From Balneolales bacterium (GTDB taxonomy: Bacteria; Bacteroidota; Rhodothermia; Balneolales; Natronogracilivirgulaceae): a stretch of 23,786 bases of DNA. The position numbers and the translations under genes are program-made. The stretch covers positions 1-23,786 of the forward strand of contig SKIC01000144.1 of the NCBI GenBank assembly GCA_007116685.1, written 5' to 3'. Within the stretch, counting starts at the first letter, position 1. Each line of letters opens with the position of its first letter. The notes below the pieces were generated by a model. The model was not told the origin of the DNA. It saw only the letters and a list, made by a program, of their open reading frames with translations, and did not search any database. Shown in pieces: positions 1 to 8,402 of the stretch.

Positions 1-345
1 GAATAATAGTACTGGAATAATGTACCAGGAAGCATCAAAGCTTACGGATTGTCCAAACATAGTATCATCAAAAGTTGCAGAAGTACCACTCATATAGCCA
101 AGCTTCAGACCCGCTACTATATTTGACATTCCAAGATTAGGAATCTCTATTTCTACTGGCACCTGATATCCGATTTCTAATAATATTGGAAGTCCGGTCT
201 TGGATACATCAAACCCTAAATCCTCCAGGTCATCAGTGTTCTCATTATGATAATGGAAACCAACATCCACACCTACCGAAAATTGGGCAAATGAAATGGA
301 ACTACTTAACAGAAAAGCTATTGTTAACAATAATAATTTTTTCAT
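1..345 (-). CDS. Exported beta-rich protein, probable outer-membrane protein (partial, C-terminus outside window)
   Basis: I read 115 codons from an ATG at 345 down to base 1 without a stop; the gene continues beyond the window. The N-terminus is a Sec signal peptide: MKK, then a hydrophobic run (residues 4-18) and a probable cleavage after SFA at residue 20 (next residues QFSVGVDVG). The mature part has alternating hydrophobic/polar stretches rich in Gly, Tyr and Val (GVDVGFHY, LLEIGYQV, AGLKLGYMSG), which resemble beta strands of a small outer-membrane barrel, but no family can be named from this fragment. An A/G-rich ribosome-binding site, AAAAGGAT, lies at 351-358 about 6 bases before the start and supports it. 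The gene lies downstream of the aminotransferase on the same strand but about 300 bases away, so it probably has its own promoter. Confidence 0.75.
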   Translation of the reverse strand, partial: MKKLLLLTIAFLLSSSISFAQFSVGVDVGFHYHNENTDDLEDLGFDVSKTGLPILLEIGYQVPVEIEIPNLGMSNIVAGLKLGYMSGTSATFDDTMFGQSVSFDASWYIIPVLLF

Positions 346-644
346 GACTCATCCTTTTGTTTTTGTGATTCGATCAATAAAGAGCAGACCATTTCATCTG
401 CTATATAACATCATTTCTTACGTGTTATGAATCACTATGACAAAGGCTGTGCCAACTATAAAAACGGCTTAAATATACTTAAAATAGGCTATTTCAAGAA
501 TCACACTGTTGCCCAGCAGCGCAACAGTGTAGCCTCGATTTGCAACAGTTTTCTACCGGACAAATACTTTAATCTTGATGATTTATTTCCGGATTACTTA
601 CGCTCATCAAAAACGCAGGTCGTATTTTTTTTTAATCACTAATC
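346..644. other. Intergenic region with inverted repeats; no convincing gene
   Basis: This gap separates the aminotransferase stop from the start of the exported protein. It contains a perfect 10-bp inverted repeat (ACACTGTTGC at 503-512, GCAACAGTGT at 521-530) and an extra GCAACAGT at 542-549, plus the near-palindrome AAATAG-G-CTATTT at 482-494. A 71-codon reading frame on the plus strand (427-642) covers these repeats but has no recognisable domain or ribosome-binding site and I do not call it a gene. The region probably carries the promoter of the exported protein on the minus strand, but no clean promoter motif could be assigned. Confidence 0.5.
503..530. repeat. Perfect 10-bp inverted repeat, 8-nt loop
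   Basis: ACACTGTTGC (503-512) and GCAACAGTGT (521-530) are exact reverse complements around CCAGCAGC. No T-run follows on either strand, so it is not an ordinary intrinsic terminator. A further GCAACAGT copy at 542-549 could pair with the same left arm and is followed by TTTT on the plus strand. It may be an operator or an RNA hairpin; nothing decides between them. Confidence 0.6.
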
Positions 645-2063
645 TTACGCAGGTATCCCTTCAGTAATTTGCTGATTAACCAATGATTGCACAAAATTTT
701 CAAAAGCTTGTAAATCGGATTCTACCGTAGCCATACCTACCGACAAACGAATAGCACCTCTCATTTTACCGAGGAATTTTATCATATCGTAATAATCTCC
801 CTTGTCTCGGCTGACGTAATATTTAGCGAGTTCATCATTGCTGAGGCAGTTGTTAATTTCATCGATTCCGGGATTACAAAAACATCCCGAACGGATTGAT
901 ATCATGCGCTTATTGGCTTTGTCTTCAATCAACTCAAAGGGATAGACATTTCCTTCAGGATCGAAGAAATTCATGATCATATTACTGCCACGGTGCGCTA
1001 CATCTGCCGGGCCAAAAATCCGAAGCACAGGCTTCCCATTATCGTGTTTTATAGCTGACAACCTGGAAATTGCCTCTTCTATCAGCGCCTTCATTCGATT
1101 CTGCAAACGCTGCATGCCGATTTCATTCATAAAATCGAGTCCCATTTTCACTGCCGGGATATTCACGTAATCCAAAGTGCCGTCTTCAAAGCGCTCGTGA
1201 CCTTCAGCGAGGAATTTCTCCTGACTTGCCACCGAAACCAAAGTCACCGTTCCACCAGCAAACCAGGGTTTTTGAAGAATATCGTATGTCGATTTTCTGA
1301 GTAGCAAGCATCCAATACCTGTGGGGTACCCAAAGATTTTATAAAAAGAAACAGAGACAAAATCAGGTGTAATGGATTTTAAATCTAAAGGATTGGCAGG
1401 TACATAAGCCGCTGCATCCAAAAGTACATGATAGCCCATTTTTTGAGCCCGTTCTATCCATCTCAAATCATGTTTTACACCGGATACGTTTGATTGCGCG
1501 GGAAATGCGAAGAGTTTTGATTCCGAAAAACTGTGTTTTGTGAGTTCTTCATTCAGAACTTCATCGTTAATTCTGAGGTCCTCATACTGAACAGGTACAT
1601 ACACAGCATTTCCGGTTTTCCCTTTGCAGAATTCTCTAATGCCGTTGACCGAATTGTGATTATCAGCCAGCATTACCAAACTGGAGTTTGCATTAAATGG
1701 ATAACATTCACCTATGATTTTTAGGGCAGCAGAGGCATTCTGTGTGAATACACAGTAGTAATCATCAGAGGCATTAAAGAAATCAAGTACGGCTTGTCGC
1801 GCTTCTTCAACCAGTTTCGTAGCTTTTTGTGAGGTAGGATTGCTGGAATGAGGATTACCGAGCACACCCTCAGAAAGCAGTTTGTGGTGTTTTTTCAGCA
1901 AAGATTCCGGATAGAGATTCCCTCCGGTATAATCTAAATAAACGTGGTTCTCTTTATCCAGACGTGAAAACTCACGATTACGCAAAGAACGAAAGTAATC
2001 TTCATCAGCAATATTGCTTTGGGGAGTACTCCCTTTTCGAAAACGTTGGAAGAAAGACTTCAT
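645..2063 (-). CDS. Class V aminotransferase, stand-alone molybdenum-cofactor-sulfurase (MOCOS) N-domain-like
   Basis: This is a 472-residue PLP enzyme of fold type I, aminotransferase class V / cysteine desulfurase superfamily. The PLP aspartate is D216 (LLDAAAY) and the Schiff-base lysine is K242 in SFYKIFGYPTGIGCLLL. That lysine context and the late RSGCFCNPG motif (391-399, cysteines 394 and 396) are characteristic of eukaryotic MoCo sulfurase N-terminal domains rather than of NifS/IscS/SufS. NPHSSNPTS (70-78) is the substrate-side loop. The MOSC domain that follows in MOCOS is absent. Members of this group move sulfur from cysteine, but the acceptor here is unknown and the genes around it give no molybdenum context. 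No signal peptide is evident, so it is probably cytoplasmic. It stands alone, with a terminator upstream that ends the preceding peptidase transcript. Class is sure; the sulfurase reaction is inference. Confidence 0.85.
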   Translation of the reverse strand: MKSFFQRFRKGSTPQSNIADEDYFRSLRNREFSRLDKENHVYLDYTGGNLYPESLLKKHHKLLSEGVLGNPHSSNPTSQKATKLVEEARQAVLDFFNASDDYYCVFTQNASAALKIIGECYPFNANSSLVMLADNHNSVNGIREFCKGKTGNAVYVPVQYEDLRINDEVLNEELTKHSFSESKLFAFPAQSNVSGVKHDLRWIERAQKMGYHVLLDAAAYVPANPLDLKSITPDFVSVSFYKIFGYPTGIGCLLLRKSTYDILQKPWFAGGTVTLVSVASQEKFLAEGHERFEDGTLDYVNIPAVKMGLDFMNEIGMQRLQNRMKALIEEAISRLSAIKHDNGKPVLRIFGPADVAHRGSNMIMNFFDPEGNVYPFELIEDKANKRMISIRSGCFCNPGIDEINNCLSNDELAKYYVSRDKGDYYDMIKFLGKMRGAIRLSVGMATVESDLQAFENFVQSLVNQQITEGIPA

Positions 2064-2133
2064 AGCTGAATAAACGCTGGTGGTACGTAACTGTTGTAAT
2101 TCTTGAATAATACGGATTTAGACCTGGCTTTTC

Positions 2134-2183
2134 CATATAAAAACAAAGCCCCGCAATCTGAATTCTAACAAATTACGGGGCTT
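2134..2183 (-). terminator. Intrinsic terminator of the 2216-4666 peptidase gene
   Basis: The arms AAGCCCCG (2146-2153) and CGGGGCTT (2175-2182) pair, and on the minus strand the hairpin is followed by TGTTTTTAT. It lies about 35 bases after the minus-strand stop at 2216, separating the peptidase from the aminotransferase gene. Confidence 0.8.
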
Positions 2184-2215
2184 ACTTTTAGATAGATGAT
2201 AAAGTAGAAAATCGC

Positions 2216-4666
2216 TTAGTCTGTCCGGGCAAGTTCTTCGTTTATCACAAAACGAGTCAGCCATTCAGATTGCTCCCAAAGCATGTGTAACACAGACTCC
2301 CGAGCACGATAGCCATGACTTTCTTCCGGTAGCATCACTAATCTGGCGTTACCACCCAAACCACTAACTGCGGCGTACATACGCTCACTTTGCATAGGGA
2401 ATGTACCAGAGTTGTTGTCCTCAGCTCCGTGGATGAAAAGGATGGGATCCTTAATTCCATCAGCGTGCATAAAAGGCGACATGCCTAAGTAAATTTCGGA
2501 TGCATCCCAGAAATTTCTTGGTTCTGCCTGAAATCCGAATGGCGTCAAAGTTCGGTTAAATGCACCACTACGTGCGATCCCGGCTCTGAATAATCGGGAA
2601 TGTGCTAAAATATTGGCCGTCATGAAAGCGCCGTAACTATGACCTCCAATGGCTGCTCGGTTTCGGTCGCCAACTCCTCTTCTTTCTAGTTCAGAAAGAA
2701 CGGCATCTGCACTCATTACCAATTGCTCCACAAAAGTGTCATTTGGATTTTTATCGCCTTCGCCTACTACGGGCATGGTAGCGTTTTCAACTACAGCAAA
2801 ACCGAGAGTGAGTGCAAAATGAGGTCCCCAGTGGCTCAGATTTGCGAAGCGATACGGTGAATCTGCAACTTGCCCGGCAGCATCAGCACTGCGGAATTCA
2901 CGTGGGTAAGCCCAAACCAAAATCGGTAGTTTGCCGTCTGTTTCTTTGTCGTATCCCGGTGGTAAATAAAGCGTGGCAGACAAGCGGACGCCATCCTCTC
3001 TTTCATACTGGATGAACTCCTTGTGCACATCTTTCAAATCCGGAGTTGGATGCTCAAAGTGGGTAATTTGAGTTAATTCATCGCTGCCCAAATCACGGAT
3101 AAAAAAGTTGGGTTGAATGTCGACACTTTCTCGTCGGGTAATAAAACGCGATCCATCATCAGAAAGAAGACTTACAACACGCTCATAATAAGGCGAGGTG
3201 GAGCGCCATAATTCTTCGCTTTCGCCTGTTTCGATATCAAAACGAGATAAAAATGGACGATTACCTTCCGGAGTTGAACCAATTCCTGTCATCAATAAAG
3301 CAGAGCCATCATCAACCGTATTTAAAACCCAGGTTCCGAAGGAAGAACGTCTCATTTCAGGACTTCCCGGATCGTTATAGCGATCTTCGGTTGAGCGGTC
3401 AATTACTAATTGTGGTTCGCCCTGCGGTGAATCAGGGTTGATTTTCCAGGTTCTCAAATGACGATCGGCGCGCCAGAATTCGGACACCAATGCGAATCCA
3501 TCTTCACTCCATTGGATTCCGCTCAATCTGTATTCCAAATCCATGTGATGAACAGGCTCACCATCAAAAGGCGCAGATAATGAAAGAACTCTATCTCGCA
3601 TGGGAACATCTACTGAGGGGTCGCCGCCATCCAAAGCCTCCACCCATGCAATGGTAGCAGGAGCATCATTTCGCCAGCTGATAGAACGCGGCCCTTCGGT
3701 TGTAGCAGAAAATGCAATCGGAACCCGGTCAGCTAATGGCAATTGGGCAAAATCGAGCACCATTTCTCCGTCTCTGTTCCAAACTGTGATGTTTTGAGGG
3801 AAACGGAAAGCGGGAACCTGATAAGAATATGGGCGCTCTGTTTTATTTACGAGAATAAAATTTCCATCAGGAGAAAGACTTACAGAACGGAAAATAGCCG
3901 GCTCACCGAGCACCTTGGTACGACCTCTGACGGTCACTTCTTTTAACTGGGAAGTGAAGTAATAATCAAAAAGTGTTTCATCATGGCTGTCTTGCAGTAA
4001 ATCCTGGAATGTACGGGCAGGACGTGTTTCTCCAATATTTTCCTGAATTACCGGTCCCGTTGGAACCATGGATCTTTGTGGTACATCTCCTCTGCCTTCA
4101 GGAACAAACTGAACCAATAAGGAACGGCTGTCGCGCGTCCAACTGAAAGGAGAACCATAGTAGGTGTTGTTTACTGCTCCAACCACGAGTTTTGAAGCAC
4201 GAGCTCGGGAAACGTTAACCAACCATAATTCGAGTTTATCCGGTTGATTTAGTAAAAAAGCAATGTATTCTCCATCCGGAGACCAGGTTACATTTGTGAT
4301 TACAGGATTATCCGGTAAACCACGAACTTCTCTGTCGCGATTTCGTTGCATATCCCGCAAAGTGAGGCCTGTAACGTAGCCCGGTCGACTCGGACCATTG
4401 GTATTCGGATTGATTCGTATTCCGGCTAATCTCAATTCGGCCTGCGCAAACTCAGCGATGGAGGGAAAAGAGGGAACATCCATCAGCAGCATGGTGCTGC
4501 GGTCTGGAGAAAAACTAACAGATGGGTTTCTGGCGCCATCAACAAGATCAATTAATTCTTGAGATGGTTCCATATACTGATCCTGAGACCAGGATTGAAT
4601 GGTAAAAACCAGTAGAAAAGATACCAGTAAGGCAATGGATTTATTTGACAACATAGAACATATCAT
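2216..4666 (-). CDS. Exported S9 serine peptidase, plant glutamyl-endopeptidase (CGEP)-like
   Basis: This 816-residue protein is a prolyl-oligopeptidase-family serine hydrolase. It has an N-terminal signal peptide (about residues 5-28, ending QSWSQ), a beta-propeller region with WSPDGEYIAF-type repeats, and a C-terminal alpha/beta-hydrolase domain. The nucleophile is S677 in GGHSYGAFM; likely acid and base are D750 (HGAEDNN) and H784 (EESHGY). The whole length reads like the plant chloroplast glutamyl endopeptidase: the early VDGARNPSVSFSPD stretch, the RTFQDLLQDSHDETLFDYY stretch near residue 220 and the PYSYQVPAFRFPQ segment are typical. It probably degrades imported peptides or proteins in the periplasm; cleavage after Glu is inferred from the homologue. 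The start at 4666 is uncertain: a second in-frame ATG at 4654 gives a more usual signal peptide, and neither has a clear ribosome-binding site. It has its own terminator downstream. Confidence 0.9.
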   Translation of the reverse strand: MICSMLSNKSIALLVSFLLVFTIQSWSQDQYMEPSQELIDLVDGARNPSVSFSPDRSTMLLMDVPSFPSIAEFAQAELRLAGIRINPNTNGPSRPGYVTGLTLRDMQRNRDREVRGLPDNPVITNVTWSPDGEYIAFLLNQPDKLELWLVNVSRARASKLVVGAVNNTYYGSPFSWTRDSRSLLVQFVPEGRGDVPQRSMVPTGPVIQENIGETRPARTFQDLLQDSHDETLFDYYFTSQLKEVTVRGRTKVLGEPAIFRSVSLSPDGNFILVNKTERPYSYQVPAFRFPQNITVWNRDGEMVLDFAQLPLADRVPIAFSATTEGPRSISWRNDAPATIAWVEALDGGDPSVDVPMRDRVLSLSAPFDGEPVHHMDLEYRLSGIQWSEDGFALVSEFWRADRHLRTWKINPDSPQGEPQLVIDRSTEDRYNDPGSPEMRRSSFGTWVLNTVDDGSALLMTGIGSTPEGNRPFLSRFDIETGESEELWRSTSPYYERVVSLLSDDGSRFITRRESVDIQPNFFIRDLGSDELTQITHFEHPTPDLKDVHKEFIQYEREDGVRLSATLYLPPGYDKETDGKLPILVWAYPREFRSADAAGQVADSPYRFANLSHWGPHFALTLGFAVVENATMPVVGEGDKNPNDTFVEQLVMSADAVLSELERRGVGDRNRAAIGGHSYGAFMTANILAHSRLFRAGIARSGAFNRTLTPFGFQAEPRNFWDASEIYLGMSPFMHADGIKDPILFIHGAEDNNSGTFPMQSERMYAAVSGLGGNARLVMLPEESHGYRARESVLHMLWEQSEWLTRFVINEELARTD

Positions 4667-4750
4667 TGGTTGATTGGAATGCTGTCTAAAATAACCAAAA
4701 CCACTTTGGGCGCAATTGTAATGCTATTTGTTTAACACTTTTTGACGTAC

Positions 4751-4788
4751 ATATAAAAAAATCCCCCAACGATTACACTGGGGGATTT
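4751..4788 (-). terminator. Intrinsic terminator of the 4814-6793 peptidase gene
   Basis: A 9-bp stem pairs AAATCCCCC (4759-4767) with GGGGGATTT (4780-4788), and the minus strand continues as a run of T (complement of 4754-4760). It sits 26 bases after the minus-strand stop, between the two S9 peptidases, so the two genes are probably separate transcription units. The plus strand also has a weak T-rich side. Confidence 0.85.
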
Positions 4789-4813
4789 AAAAATGATGTT
4801 TCTAATTCGCAAT

Positions 4814-6793
4814 TTATAAATGCTCACCAAACCAGGTTACGATGCGCTCCATAAAGTCAAGTTGATGCGCTCGCTCCAGCAAACCATGGGGTTCACGAGG
4901 ATACAGAATCAAGCCGGTAGGAACACCTTTCATCTCAAGGAACTGATACATCTGTAAAGCTTGCTCGGGATGCACGCGTTCATCAGCCAATCCGGTTGCG
5001 ACTAATAATGGAGAATTTGGTGTGTTTAGCCAAGCCACAGGAGAACGCTCCCAATGCTGACCGGGATTATCAAACCAGTATAAATCCCAGTGTACCACTG
5101 CCATTTCGTGAGGAATATCGGTGGTTCCCATAAAGGAAATCCAGTTAGATAAACCGGCAAAGGTAACCCCTGCTGCAAATCTGTCGGCATATCGGGTTGT
5201 GGCCCAGGCTGCGAAATATCCGCCATAAGAGGTACCTGAAATACCCACTTTTCCAGCATCAACCAAGCCTTTTTCTACCAGGTAGTCGATTCCCAAAATC
5301 ACATCCTCAAATTCTTTGCCACCTAAGTCTCTGTGATTAGACGAAGCAAAAGCTGTCCCACGACCACCGGAGCCACGATAATTCGGTTTGAATACCACAT
5401 AACCTTGTGCGGCCATCAATTGTGATGGATATAAAGCACGAGTATTCCAGCCATCCAAACTTGTTCCTTCCGGACCACCATGCGGAAGAATGGCCAAGGG
5501 ATAGACATTGCCTTCTTCATAGCCTACAGGAAGTGTCATTACACCTTCCATCATTTTTCCATCAGCCCCAGGCCAGGAAATGGTGCTTTGCTCACCCAAT
5601 TCACGATCAGCAACCCATGAATTATGATTGGTTAATCTTGTAAACGTCCCACGGCGGATGGTTCCGGTATAAACTTCTGCCGGATGATTTCGGGTATGCA
5701 CTGAAGCTGCAAATGTGCGCGCTCTTCCATCAAGACTAATGGCTGAAAAAACTTCACGCTCACCACCTGCAATGCGAGTAATATCGCCACGGTCAATTCG
5801 GATAGAATTTAAAGTAGAAACGGTGCTTTCATTAGCAGTGAACATAATTGTGTGATTGTCTTGCCACGTAATTTGCAAAGGAGTTCCTTCCCAGTTATTT
5901 GGCGTAATGTCTCTTTTCTCAGAGCCATCAACAGAAAGCACCCAAATTCTTTGTGGAAGCGGATCACTGTACACTTTGCCGGCAAGTACAGCAATTTTGC
6001 TACCATCCGGCGACCAAGCGATCTCAGATTTCTTCTTAGAATCGGTCATTAGTTTTACAAGATTACTACCATCCCGATTCATAACTGCAAACTCGGTGTA
6101 CATTTGTTCAACATCAGCGCCCGGTTTATCACTGATTCTCGCAGCGATTTTGGAGCCATCAGCTGACCATGCAAAATTCCAGATGTACATATTGGCAGGT
6201 GTAATTACTTCGGCCTCGCCATCACGGGCTTGTACCCAAAGGCGTACATAACGAAGATTCTCGCCCATCACAATCATGTCATACCCACGACGCTGACGCT
6301 CAACAACTTCTTCCGGCAACGGATCCAAAGCGGTGTAGGCCAGATAACGCCCATCGGCAGACCAACTGTAAGAACTCAATCCATTAGAAGCATTGGTATG
6401 ACGTTGTAAATCCTGCCCGGAAGTATTCACAGAATAAACCTGAGTTTGATTATGATGCTCAGTGAAACGAGCTGTGAAATACAGGCGTCCGTCATTGCCC
6501 CATTGAGGCGAGCCCGCAGACTGTGGACGCTGAACTACGGGAATGGCATCTCCACCGGAAGATGGTAAAATGTATAACTCGCTAAAATTCCGTCCAACCT
6601 CATCATCATCAGTTCTGGGAACACTGAGTGTGTATGCAATATGATTTCCGTCAGAACTCATTTGAACAGCTCCAACGGTTTTGGTATTTGCTATATCAAC
6701 GGCAGTAATACCTTGCGCTGATAAATAAAAAAATGGAATAGTTATCAGCAGTAAAGTAAAAAAACTGCTGCGAAGAGTTTTAAGAAGTATCAT
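4814..6793 (-). CDS. Exported S9 family peptidase (DPP IV / acylaminoacyl-peptidase type)
   Basis: This 659-residue exported hydrolase has a signal peptide (hydrophobic residues about 10-25, cleavage near YLSAQ). A seven-bladed TolB/DPP-like beta-propeller follows with several SADGRYLAY / SPDGSKIAV repeats (about residues 40-390), then a prolyl-oligopeptidase catalytic domain. S522 in GTSYGGYFAAW is the nucleophile, D604 (GLADERVHP) the acid and H636 (PREPHG) the base, all with normal spacing. Such enzymes release short peptides or acylated residues from oligopeptides; the exact specificity cannot be read from the sequence. It differs from the neighbouring S9 peptidase in length and catalytic-domain motifs, so the pair is not a recent tandem duplication. 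The gene is divergent from the alkaline phosphatase gene, sharing a 154-base promoter region. Confidence 0.9.
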   Translation of the reverse strand: MILLKTLRSSFFTLLLITIPFFYLSAQGITAVDIANTKTVGAVQMSSDGNHIAYTLSVPRTDDDEVGRNFSELYILPSSGGDAIPVVQRPQSAGSPQWGNDGRLYFTARFTEHHNQTQVYSVNTSGQDLQRHTNASNGLSSYSWSADGRYLAYTALDPLPEEVVERQRRGYDMIVMGENLRYVRLWVQARDGEAEVITPANMYIWNFAWSADGSKIAARISDKPGADVEQMYTEFAVMNRDGSNLVKLMTDSKKKSEIAWSPDGSKIAVLAGKVYSDPLPQRIWVLSVDGSEKRDITPNNWEGTPLQITWQDNHTIMFTANESTVSTLNSIRIDRGDITRIAGGEREVFSAISLDGRARTFAASVHTRNHPAEVYTGTIRRGTFTRLTNHNSWVADRELGEQSTISWPGADGKMMEGVMTLPVGYEEGNVYPLAILPHGGPEGTSLDGWNTRALYPSQLMAAQGYVVFKPNYRGSGGRGTAFASSNHRDLGGKEFEDVILGIDYLVEKGLVDAGKVGISGTSYGGYFAAWATTRYADRFAAGVTFAGLSNWISFMGTTDIPHEMAVVHWDLYWFDNPGQHWERSPVAWLNTPNSPLLVATGLADERVHPEQALQMYQFLEMKGVPTGLILYPREPHGLLERAHQLDFMERIVTWFGEHL

Positions 6794-6947
6794 AATGTAT
6801 GTTTTGGTATAAAGTTGTTGGTTGGCAATATATGACTTGGTGAATTCTATTTGAACAAAATTCGACGCTTGCTGTTTTGGAATCTTCGAAACATTTGCAT
6901 TTCTTCCATCTGATTCAACTCATCTACAGACCATTGCATCGTTTATT

Positions 6948-8402
6948 ATGAAAAAAAATGGATTCTCACGCAGAGATTTTCTCAAAACCGGAGCGCTAGG
7001 CTCACTTGTTGCCGGAACGGGGCTTGTTGCCTGTACTAACGGACGTAGCCCAAGTCGTTCAAAATTTGGAGATGCCAAAAATGTAATTTTTTTGGTTTCG
7101 GATGGAATGAGTTCCGGTACTCTGACTCTAGCCGAATTAGTGAAACAAAGCCAATTTGGCGAACAAACTCATTGGATGTCATTGTACGAATCAGACAGAC
7201 CCTACCACCGTGGATTAATGGATATGGCATCGCTGGATTCTACTGTTACAGACTCAGCTGCTGCGGCATCATCATGGGGTTCCGGAAAACGCGTGAATAA
7301 TTATTCTCTGAACCTAAGTCCGGATGGAGAAGCTTATAAAACGGCTGCTGAGCTTTTCAGAGATGCCGGAAAAGCAACAGGTCTTGTAACCACCACTCGT
7401 ATTACTCATGCCACTCCTGCTGGTTTTAGCAGTAATGTTGAAGTTAGAGGAATGGAAGACGATATCGCTTTACAATATTCTGAGCGAGGTTATGATGTGT
7501 TATTGGGTGGCGGCTTACGAAATTTCACAGCCGAATCACGTTCTGATGGAAAAGATCTTCTGGCCGTATTTGAGGAAAAGGGATATTCCGTTTGTAAGAA
7601 AAAGAGTGAATTGCTCAACGATTCCGGAAATAAGCCCATCCTCGGAGTTTTCGCAAACTCCCATCTACCCTACTCCGCTGATCAAAAATCAGATACAGAC
7701 CTAACAGAAAATGTCCCTACTCTCAAAGAAATGACTGAGCAGGCACTTAAACGTTTGGAGAAGAACCAAAACGGCTATTTTTTGATGGTGGAAGGCGGAA
7801 GAGTTGATCACGCAGCCCATGGAAATGATGTAGCAGGCTTAATTTACGACCAATTAGCTTTTGATGATGTAGTCGGGCTTATTTTAGACTACACGAAAAA
7901 TCGAAATGACACCTTAGTAATTCTTACTACAGACCACGGAAATGCAAACCCCGGCCTATTGGGATTAGGAAGCAGATATCTTGACTCTGATGGTTTGCTC
8001 AGTTCCGTACAGAATTATAGAAATACCTACGATTGGGTGTACAGCCAACTCGGTTATCATTGGTCAATGGATAAATTAGAAACGGTGAGAGCCAACCAAG
8101 TTAGAGAATTACTGGAACAGGCTACGAATACAGTGATTACCTCGGAAGAAGCTCAAATGATTACGGATTCTTTTCATGGTAAATTGCGAACGCCTTTCAA
8201 AAATCGTCAGCGTCCTGGTGCGGTTATTTCAGGGGTAATGGCTAATTATAATAGCGTGTATTTCATGGGAACAAACCATACTGCCGATTTTATAGAACTT
8301 GCAGCCTGGGGGCCCGGTCACGATAAACTACAAGGCCTTACCAGAAATACAGATTTATTCGATTTGTACACAAAGATGGCTGGCGTATCGGAATTAGTTT
8401 AA
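6948..8402 (+). CDS. PhoA-type alkaline phosphatase, Tat-exported, probable lipoprotein
   Basis: The 484-residue protein starts with a twin-arginine signal (SRRDFLKTG, residues 7-15) followed by a hydrophobic stretch ending LVAC at C29, a likely lipobox. The core is an alkaline phosphatase. D52 (SDGMSS) is a metal ligand and S103 in TVTDSAAAA the phosphoserine nucleophile. The THATPAG segment (153-159), E282/D287/H291 (VEGGRVDHAAHGND), D329-H330 (TTDHGNANPG) and H444 (GTNHTAD) complete the two-zinc/Mg site by comparison with E. coli PhoA. It should hydrolyse phosphate monoesters at the cell surface or in the periplasm. I see no PHO-box-like sequence upstream. Its stop overlaps by 4 bases with the stop of the convergent tdh gene. 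The exact substrate range is unknown. Confidence 0.9.
   Translation: MKKNGFSRRDFLKTGALGSLVAGTGLVACTNGRSPSRSKFGDAKNVIFLVSDGMSSGTLTLAELVKQSQFGEQTHWMSLYESDRPYHRGLMDMASLDSTVTDSAAAASSWGSGKRVNNYSLNLSPDGEAYKTAAELFRDAGKATGLVTTTRITHATPAGFSSNVEVRGMEDDIALQYSERGYDVLLGGGLRNFTAESRSDGKDLLAVFEEKGYSVCKKKSELLNDSGNKPILGVFANSHLPYSADQKSDTDLTENVPTLKEMTEQALKRLEKNQNGYFLMVEGGRVDHAAHGNDVAGLIYDQLAFDDVVGLILDYTKNRNDTLVILTTDHGNANPGLLGLGSRYLDSDGLLSSVQNYRNTYDWVYSQLGYHWSMDKLETVRANQVRELLEQATNTVITSEEAQMITDSFHGKLRTPFKNRQRPGAVISGVMANYNSVYFMGTNHTADFIELAAWGPGHDKLQGLTRNTDLFDLYTKMAGVSELV

Noticed and set aside
427..642. 71-codon plus-strand reading frame in the 346-644 gap
   Set aside because: No recognisable domain, no ribosome-binding site, covers inverted repeats, ends in an AT-rich stretch; most likely chance.
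5856..6251. 131-codon plus-strand frame inside the S9 peptidase gene
   Set aside because: Antisense to a well-supported peptidase with clear propeller repeats; no domain or ribosome-binding site.
2216..6793. Tandem duplication of the two S9 peptidases
   Set aside because: They differ in length, in signal peptide and in the sequence around Ser, Asp and His; they belong to different S9 branches and each has its own terminator.
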